A stretch of DNA of 64,000 bases from Rhodocollybia butyracea (lineage: Eukaryota; Basidiomycota; Agaricomycetes; Agaricales; Omphalotaceae), in NCBI GenBank assembly GCA_015501585.1, contig JADNRY010000037.1, forward strand, positions 310,001-374,000. The letters run 5' to 3'. Below are positions 56,852 through 64,000 of this stretch, piece by piece. The translations under genes were made by a program, and so were the position numbers. The notes under the pieces are model-generated. The model was not told the DNA's origin. It worked only from the letters and a program-made list of their open reading frames with translations, and searched no databases. The stretch's first letter is position 1; every line of letters begins with the position of its first letter.

Positions 56852-58098
56852 CTATGAAGAGACAGTCCAGACCCGGAGAGCGTTATCAGTGAAACCAGCA
56901 AAACAGAGTCTGACCATCAGCAGACCAGGCAATGGAGACACATTCGGGCTGTCGGCCACCTTCCTCAGCATAAGCTGGCTTAAGTTCATCGACGATGGAC
57001 CTTCAAAAATGTCAAACATCGCACGAAGAATCGATACAAAAGAATACTCACTTGCTTTCAAGGTCGAAAATTTTGACACAGCTAGCAGTGGCTGCGCAGA
57101 GCCAGTATCGGTTGGGAGAGAAAACCAGGGCGTTGACAATGTCACCAGCCTCGAGGGAGTAAGAGGTGCTTGCCCTCATTGAGATCCCAGAGCATAGTGA
57201 TACCATCCTTGCCACCGGAAGCAGCGAGCGAACCGTCAGGTGAGACTGATACTGTGTTAATGTAACCGGTGTGGCCGTAGTGGTTGGTTTTGAGCTTGAA
57301 TTTAGAAAGTTCCCAGACCTAACATGGGAAGAGGTAAGTACTCGGAAGAGATGAAAATGGATGTAGTCAGAGATCTTGGTGGAAAGTTGGTCTCATAGGG
57401 TAAAAACCCTCTGAAGTAGCAAAATATATATGATATCATATACTAAGGGGGAAAAAGAACGAATAGGCACCTTGACAACCTTGTCCCAACCACACGATAC
57501 AATCACTGGGTTCATAACATTGGGGCTGAAACGGACGCAAGAAACCCTGAACGAAGCTTAGTTGAAAACTATTAACCAAGTACTTACGCCTGACGTACCA
57601 TTCGGAGTGACCGTCATCCTTGATGTCGTATTTGCACTCTCCAAGAGTATTCCAAAGTTTGATCGTCTTGTCACGCGAACCAGAAACGATTTGTCGGTTG
57701 TCGGCACTGAAGCTAACAGATAAGACATCGGAAGTGTGGCCAACAAAACGACGCGTTGTGAGGCCAGTGTTCAAATCCCAGAGACGCAATGTGTGGTCCC
57801 AGGAGGAAGAAAGTGCGAATTGGCCATCAGAGGAGATGACAACGTCAGACACAAAGTGGTTGTGGCCTTGAAGAATACGTTTTGGGTAGCCATACGAATC
57901 ATCGTCTCGGGTAAGTTGCCAGACAATGATAGTTTTATCTTTACTGAGAAATTAGAGCCAAAACACGGATCCGAAATATTGACAAATACCTCTGGAAGCG
58001 GTGAGGATCATGTCCGGGTTCTCAGAGGAAGTAGCGATGGCTGTAACCCATCCTTTGTGGCCAGTAAGAGAACCAAGGAATCTCAGTGATTCTGCCAT
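56852..58098 (-). CDS. RACK1: RACK1 homologue (Asc1/Cpc2), ribosome-associated WD40 protein
   Basis: A seven-bladed WD40 protein on the 40S ribosomal subunit that recruits kinases and tunes translation. The start at 58098 gives [20 protein letters not shown] and [20 protein letters not shown]. Further blades: [79 protein letters not shown] and [16 protein letters not shown] at the end. These match RACK1 from yeasts to humans closely. Several short introns; the longest (57319-57470, 152 nt) contains the U24 snoRNA, as in the yeast ASC1 gene. The C-terminus is convergent with APC6 (83 bp). Confidence 0.96.
57363..57446 (-). ncRNA. SNR24: Box C/D snoRNA U24 (in RACK1 intron)
   Basis: Box C/D small nucleolar RNA guiding 2'-O-methylation of the large-subunit rRNA, processed from the RACK1 intron. 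On the minus strand, from about 57446 to 57363, it shows a C-like box ATGATAT (about 57434-57442), the guide element TTTGCTACTTCAGA ahead of D', a TGAGAC-like C' box, the second guide element CCACCAAGATCT, and a D box CTGA at 57367-57370. A short terminal inverted repeat (TAGT / ACTA) brackets it. Both guide elements match U24 of yeast and human as I recall them. The host gene is also the one in yeast (ASC1 intron). The C box is imperfect (5 of 7 against RTGATGA), and ends are estimated. Confidence 0.85.
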
Positions 58099-58261
58099 TT
58101 TTTTTGAAGAGTTGTCGCTGGTCGAGCTGGTACGAAATGTCCGCGAAACTGTACAGCTGACAAATTGAGCCTGTCACACAGTCACATGACTTTAGCGCTT
58201 AGTGCTTAAGCGCTGTCACAGGCCGAGAAACAGCCGAACTTCAACTATATTATTGCCATTT

Positions 58262-60594
58262 ATGGAACTTAACGAGGGAAACAGCTCTTTTCTTACCACC
58301 ATGTTTAATCTCCTTGAGTCTAACTCTCAGTTATGGCGGCGCAAAAGCACTCTTAACAGAAGGATCTTTTGAATACATTATCACTGTGATCCGAGAGGAC
58401 TGCTTGACATTGAAGCTTGACCAACCTGCGTCAGGATAACATCAAAAGTGACCGGCCCAGGACGCGTAGAATTCTCCTGGCTCGCTCATAAAGATGGCGT
58501 ACGCCTTTGTCTCTAATTCTATCGCGGTCGGCTCAAACTCTCTCTAGACCCTTCACAGATCCTTGGAAATGAAATTCAAACCAACCTCGCCGTCCTCAAT
58601 CTTGAGACCGACCCAGAACGTTTATGCGGTCTTTCAATGTGCGTGTGCGCGTCTTTTTCGTAGAGAGGTCTGATATCTGACCTGTTTTATGCAGTATCGG
58701 AATAGAATACCAAGTTAGAGAGTGCGCCACGGTGTTTTAAATCCGAAAACTACGTCCAACGCTTCTACTAGACAGCAACCCCGAGCGAGAGGAAAAGAAA
58801 ACGACACGGGGGGAACCTGGACTAGAAGGTAATTAGAAGCTGACTTATGACATTGTACTCATTATATCTCGGTCAGATATCAGCCAAGAACCATCCAAAA
58901 TCGCGTACTCCAGCTCTCCCTGATCACCGAGAATCCAACAACTCTACTCTCAACACTGGACACCAAACTCCTCCCCCACCAGCACACTGGAGAACTTCCC
59001 CGCAAAATCTACCGTATGTATCGTAGCTAAGGTCTTGTTCGAAAGCTTCGTTGACTGAATTGCTAGACAACTGCCGAGAGATCTAACCTTACAGTTTGTC
59101 CACCGTGTTTATTCAACAGCTTATCTAGGTATAAATAATTCCCCTCAGCTGGGCTCCCTTAAAAATGTACCATTTCCCAAAAAACCCAAGGATTCAACCA
59201 CTACCACATGAATGAGGTGACGAACGCGAATGAGGTTGCTGGTCCTGACCCAAAGACAACATCCATAAGAGGTCTGCGTCTGCAAATGTAAGCTCTTCGA
59301 GAAATTTTTCTGTTTCTACTAACACTATACGTTATGCGATAGTCAATTTGTTCTAGTTCGGGTTGGAAAAGTCCCAGCCTTTCAAATATTCATCTGACAA
59401 CTTCTGCTAGCTTGAACAAACCGGTATGAACAGTTTTCTGCTCTTTGCTTCCACGTGTTACGATTCTTTGTTGTTTTTTTACCCTATTTGATCGCCGTAC
59501 TACGTAGGCTAGATCTCAAGTGCTTTTTTGTCTGGTGTCTTTCTTACATAAACTGTTTCGCTCTTTCCTCTCAGGACTATCCACCTACTGACAAACGGTA
59601 TGCAGGTCGTGGAACAAGTCCCGTTGCCCAAGAGCCCTATGAAAGTCATCCCAAACGTAATCGTATCCTGTATTTTTCCTTGCAAAGCTACGTTGCTTAC
59701 GTGAAATAGGTTGCATCAACTACTCTAAACAAAGGAACAAAGCGCGCGCGCTCGCTCTCGCATGGCGCGCAAGGTATCGATTCGCTTCTGCCGTCGTTTC
59801 GGCCCTCAAAGAATTCTCAGCCTTTGGACTCAGATTCGCATGGATTTACTTCCAATGCAAGCTTCGGGCTTGGAAGCGGCCGAAGCTCCCGTCCATCGTA
59901 CAACCTCCCCCGCCAAAATCAGCAAACACTCTCAGAGCATCCCAAAGATGATGCTTTTTCAATGCCATTTAAATTTTCCTTCAAACCTCGCGTCATCGAG
60001 TCACAATCGCTTTCTAAGCCCAGATATTCCTCATCAGAGGCGAGTAGCGGCCAATCGCACCTGTCGAAGATGAAGTATAGAAGCGATGATGCCCATACGG
60101 CCAAGCTCTCATATGAACTTATCAGGTTGCGCGAAGAGCTTAGCGCCGGTTACAATAGACAACAAATCATTCTGGATGAACTGCGAAAGATGGGAGTCGA
60201 AGATACGGTATTGAAGCCAATGCTTGCTGTGTTTCAGGCGCACACGAAGGTCAACGGTATAGGAGAAGCAAGGCAGCAAGACACTTCCGATCCTGGATTG
60301 ATTGCGGACGTCAGTTCTGGTAAGGCTTTGTACCTTTCAATTATGTGCTAATTTCAATTTCTTTCAGATGAGAAACTATTCCAGCTGCGCGCGATTGAAC
60401 GTGAGATAAAGAGTGAGCAAAGGAGAACAAGTGCTGCGCTGAAGGAGCTCAAGGTTATTGAGAAGGAAGGGCGAGGGCCTTTTGTAGTACCAAGCTTACT
60501 TGAAGCTTTCGTGAGTCTTTCGAAATTAACGACGCAGGCGCATGAAAAGGCCAAGAGTGATTTGCCACTGTCTGGGCAAAATGATGATGGTTGA
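58262..60594 (+). CDS. Unrecognised protein with C-terminal coiled coil; 5' part uncertain
   Basis: The 3' half is clearly coding: after an intron ending gtatgcag (near 59608) the frame reads VVEQVPLPKSPMKVIPNV, then VASTTLNKGTKRARSLSHGA, then a Ser-rich part, and a helical region AKLSYELIRLREELSAGYNR, RQQIILDELRKMGVEDTVL and IEREIKSEQRRTSAALKELK, ending KSDLPLSGQNDDG. It is a coiled coil of unknown role. The 5' half is fragmentary. Pieces such as EYIITVIREDCLTLKLDQP (about 58371-58425) and QTNLAVLNLETDPERLCGLS (about 58580) look like coding sequence, but a continuous gene from about 58262 is not proven; it could be a separate gene. Many short introns would be needed. A fast-evolving meiotic protein is one possibility; I cannot support a name. 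Confidence 0.4.
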
Positions 60595-61418
60595 GGCGAC
60601 CGTTTTTCCGAATTCCTACTATCGTTGGAAACCTATTAGCTCGTTGACGCTGGAATAAATCTTCTTGAACGATGATTTCTACCTGGCCTCGCGGGCAATG
60701 CCGTGTTGTTTCTAGAAGCATATCTGCTTCTCCGATTCCCATGAGTTGAACAACCCCTCGACATCATGTTCTGCCATGTTTTGATCAGCGAGGGCGTTCG
60801 TTCCCCAAAGTTCCCATGTTTTGTGAACATCGAGTATTCCACCAATCGGTCTATCCATCTGCGAATTTTCATTTAATTCCGAATGAATGTTGCTCTTCGG
60901 GTGGGCTTGTCATATGCTGTCATCTAGTCAATAAAAAAACCAGCCAAAATAGTGGCCTAGAAAGTCCTAAAAAGGACATTAGTGAACTTGCATCATGCAC
61001 GTCAGTAGAAAACCCCTCAGATCGACTATTCATGATATCTATGATATGATATTGACTGGGAATGCAGCCGTTCCCCGTGTCTGGTAGACAGACTAGAAAA
61101 TCAACGAATCTACCCTTCTCCCGCAAGGCGTGTCGATTCATATTCGGGACCTATCCTCGAGGGGCTTGGAAGTACATTGTTAAGATTTATTTACATAGAA
61201 TAAGTAGTATGTATGCTCTACAGTGATATACATTTGAAGCGATTATAAGAACTCTAGGTATGGAGGGAATGCGACACATGAAACACGAACAACAATCAAT
61301 GGGGATGCGGTATGATGACGATAGAAATTAGTATGAAAAATTGTAACTGTAAAATCAAAGAATGCCATTACACAACAGATCCCACCCAATACATTCTGCA
61401 AGGAAAATATAACACACC
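60595..61418. other. Convergent intergenic region
   Basis: About 824 bp between the stop of the coiled-coil gene and the stop of the zinc-finger gene. The reading frames inside show no protein-like composition. It should contain two 3' UTRs. Confidence 0.4.
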
Positions 61419-62935
61419 CTATTGCACTAAGGCATTGATGCTCTTCATACCTCTGCCAGTAAGATGCTCGGATTTCCAGGCTCCATGGTTGAGACTGACA
61501 TTCCCACCGTTATACATGTCGTGATACATCGGAGAAGGTTGGTGAGGCATGTAGTTATGAACTGGCGATAGATCAGACCTTCCTTGAGCCAGTCCATACA
61601 GACGGCCATAGCGAGGCTCATCAGCTGCATACCGCGTCTCGTAATGTGAATAACGATCATAATCGCTGCGAGGAGGGGATTTGCGATCGTACTGTTCATT
61701 GGTAATACGTACTCCCGTAGGACGTGACAATGCGTCCGTAGAGTCATGCGACGAAAAGCTCTGAATGGGAGCGAGAACCGGACCCGATGGCGGTGGAGTA
61801 TAACGGCTTAGTGAGGGCGCCAGAATTACCGAGTGAGCTGAGTCAGATGAGGAGGCAGAGACACCTTGATCGTAAGGTGAGGAGTGGGTACTATCACCAT
61901 CGTAATATCCAGTCGGAGTGGGAGGTCCTGAATGGGAGGCAGGAGATGGTGGTCCCGTACTGGGCTTACTGCTCATCGAAGAGAGCATACGAGGATAGGC
62001 ACGTTGAGACTGAGAATGCGAAATGTGCGATATGGAATGACGACTAGAAATCGATGATCCGGAAAGGGCCGGTGAATTGGCCTGTGAAGAAAGAGCCTCT
62101 ATGCGAGGGAGGTTGAACTGATATCCATCTGAAGAGTATGTTTCTGAGGCGGTAGGACTATTTTGACTATAAGTATATGCAGAATTGTTACCGATTGCTC
62201 CTGGTATGCTACTGTACTAGAACGAAATGCGTATGAGGGAGCAGGGGAGTTTGCCTGAGCCAAAGGTGGCGGAGTCATGGATAGATTAGGAGTAAATGAG
62301 GAAGATGCCGATGGATATGGGGCTTGTGGAGACGATTCACCGCTAGACACTGGAGACGCCCGGGGATAGATTGTGGCATGAGCCAGTGGCGGCGGAGAGT
62401 CTGGAGGTGGACTATACTCCGGAGCTCTACGTGCAGCCTCCAAAGGCGGAGGAGATAGGGAGGGTGAAATGGTGGCCTGTACAAGAGGAGGAGGCGAAAG
62501 TGGAGGCTGGTCGGCATCGGAATTATTCGTGCGTTTTCCTCGCCGAGAAGCCGAAGAACGTGAAGACGTTCTACGAGAGCCGGGAGACAAATGGATCCGA
62601 TAGCTAATGGGAATCAGAAAAAAAAGCTGTAATCAAACGTAGAAAAACCCACTGTTGCTGTAGATTGTCCTGTCTGGAACATCGAGTCTCACAGCCAGGG
62701 AAAGGACATTTATGGTTTTTTTCTCCTGTATGAACCCTGGAATGGCGCGCTAGGTGGCCACTAGTCGTAAAGCAGCGGTCGCAAGTTGGGCAGACATGCC
62801 TCTTTTTAGAGTGACCCTGATTCGGGGTCGAACAACTGCAGGGACTTTTTAGCTACCATTGCAGATGTAGACAAGGGTCACTTACGCGTTTATATCTTCA
62901 AGCTCTTCATTAGTTTTGGAGTGCACGCGGGGCAT
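61419..62935 (-). CDS. C2H2 zinc-finger transcription factor, Nrg1/NrgA type
   Basis: A DNA-binding regulator with a C2H2 finger pair of the Nrg1/Mig1 group, typically repressing filament, stress or carbon-source genes. The start at 62935 gives MPRVHSKTNEELEDIN, then a short intron and CSTPNQGHSKKRHVCPTCDR. The fingers read HVCPTCDRCFTTSGHLARHS (C-x2-C ... H-x3-H continuing RVH) and HKCPFPGCETRCSRQDNLQQ, finishing after an intron with HYRIHLSPGSRR. A very long Ser/Pro-rich tail follows (PPLSPPPLVQATISPSLSPP, SPPPDSPPPLAHATIYP), with repeated P-P-L-(V/A)-Q/H-A motifs, ending GRGMKSINALVQ. The finger sequence TTSGHLARHSR-VHTGEK is very typical of fungal Nrg-like proteins. The tail repeats may act as a repressor-binding region, which is inference. 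Confidence 0.82.
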
Positions 62936-64000
62936 TGTCGCCACTTCAGCTCTGCTGTATCAGAGTCAAGATAAAGAGGTAAAGTTAAAGTTCAGAACGG
63001 GAGAGACGAAAAGGTTATTTGTGCCGCTTATGAAGGAGAATTTAAGTATGTTCTATAAATTCACGTAAATTCCGCTATGTCGTACACGAACACGTGCATC
63101 AATTCATTCAAATTATTATTTGAGATAAATAAAATAAAATATTTAAAAATTTGGATTCTGCTCTTGTTAAAGCTGCATTTGTCTCCCCTGACCTTGGTCT
63201 GTCACTGTGTTCGTTTTTACTTGCTTTTGGGAGAGCTCAGCGAAGGAGAAATAGCCAAGAACATATGTTATACGTAAAAATACTGTGCAATCAATTGGTG
63301 TCCTGAGAAAGTAACTAGGACGATTTGCACAGAAAAACAAGTCGATCTTCCAATGGAGTCGCGAATCTCAGATCTCTGCATGTTGCCGGCTGAGTTACTA
63401 GATGCGGCGGCGAGTATCACAACCCCGAAATTTAGTGTCAAAGGCTCATTGAAGCAAAGTTTCTCCAAGTGGCGACATTGCAGAAGCTGGTTGCCCCAAA
63501 CGTACAGGAGAAGAGGCACACTGTGCACTGCGATTGTAAAGTGTTAAGTATAGAGAGTCTCATCAAGTTAGCACGACGGGGACCTGTAATGAATGGGATA
63601 ACTAAAGCGAGCCGTCGGACGCTCAGAACGTGGAGTAAGATGTTACACTTAGTATTACTGATATATGATGGTTTTGATGCGCAAGTGTTTCAACTTTCAA
63701 AGGTTTCGGGAACGGCGCGCATGAGCTTTCCTTAATATGGAAATTCCATTTTTTCCGGACTTTGGCGTTTCTGTCAACGTTTCAAGATCAGAGTCAAGTT
63801 GCGTTTCTGCGTATCCAAAAGCTCTTTGCTACCTATTGACTTGGATCATTGAAATTCTTTTATCAGCCACCCAACTCCTAACTATCCAGCTATCTATTGC
63901 TACTTATATGGCTAACTCCTTAGCCCGAACAGGGCGGTGGCGAAACTGAGACTTTGAGCAAAAAAACAACAGAAGTGAAAATTGGGTTAGAACCTGTTAG
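62936..64000. other. Terminal region without a confident gene
   Basis: Promoter of the zinc-finger gene (62936 to about 63100) followed by about 900 bp with scattered reading frames. A segment at 63353-63475 (MESRISDLCMLPAELLDAAA) could be an exon leading by frame change to QKLVAPNVQEKRHTVHCDC and LSIESLIKLARRGPV, but no splice pair I could find joins them cleanly, and the rest of the region is not protein-like. It may be a degraded or partial gene; the edge of the window prevents a decision. Confidence 0.3.

Noticed and set aside
57421..57450. Palindromic tatatgatatcatata stretch in the RACK1 intron
   Set aside because: On its own it would be an AT-rich palindrome; the guide elements and boxes around it show it is part of the U24 snoRNA and its flanking region.
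1..64000. Possible tRNA genes, CRISPR arrays, transposon ends
   Set aside because: No tRNA B-box in a foldable context, no regularly spaced repeats, and no transposase or reverse-transcriptase frames were seen on inspection by eye.

Overview
The window is ordinary nuclear DNA from a filamentous basidiomycete fungus, most likely an Agaricomycete (mushroom-forming). The evidence is dense genes on both strands, many short (about 45-60 nt) GT-AG introns that break nearly every gene into several exons, short intergenic gaps, and protein sets typical of Dikarya (DASH subunit Dad2, fungal Mediator subunits, Nrg1-type zinc finger, MCT-type transporters). I see no bacterial operons, CRISPR arrays, tRNAs or intact mobile elements.

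Layout. 1-7 kb: the 3' part of a secreted type-B carboxylesterase, then on the minus strand a CNNM/Mam3-type membrane protein and ATP-dependent PEP carboxykinase. 7-14 kb: a NAA50-like acetyltransferase, two unrecognised proteins, an MCT-type MFS transporter. 14-24 kb: U2AF35 (minus) divergent from an ER Hsp70 (BiP/Kar2 family), a class II eIF4E (4EHP), a 91-residue single-pass membrane protein, and the nuclease subunit Slx1 carrying AT-hooks. 24-39 kb: Mediator MED14, a Scy1-like pseudokinase, the kinetochore protein Dad2, Mediator MED12, and a RING protein. 40-49 kb: a second MCT-type transporter, an unrecognised protein, the DNA primase catalytic subunit, and two unrecognised proteins. 49-59 kb: an AP-4 epsilon-like adaptin, Bub2 (S. 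pombe Cdc16), APC/C subunit APC6 (S. cerevisiae Cdc16), and RACK1, whose longest intron contains the box C/D snoRNA U24. 59-64 kb: a coiled-coil protein and an Nrg1-like C2H2 regulator; the last kilobase has no confident gene.

The genes do not form a single pathway. Several belong to the nuclear and cell-division machinery (MED12 and MED14; Dad2, Bub2 and APC6; primase; Slx1; U2AF35), but this looks like chance clustering of housekeeping genes. Bub2 and APC6, both acting on mitotic exit or anaphase, share a 67-bp divergent promoter.

I found no new multi-gene system. The most interesting items are the U24 snoRNA in the RACK1 intron; two 13- and 15-nt microexons that encode the ATP-binding loop of the BiP-like gene, whose product ends in HVEL; the AT-hook and repeated tail on Slx1; GC-AG introns; and a possibly decaying transporter. 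All exon limits were worked out by hand from frame and splice consensus, and none is backed by transcript data.
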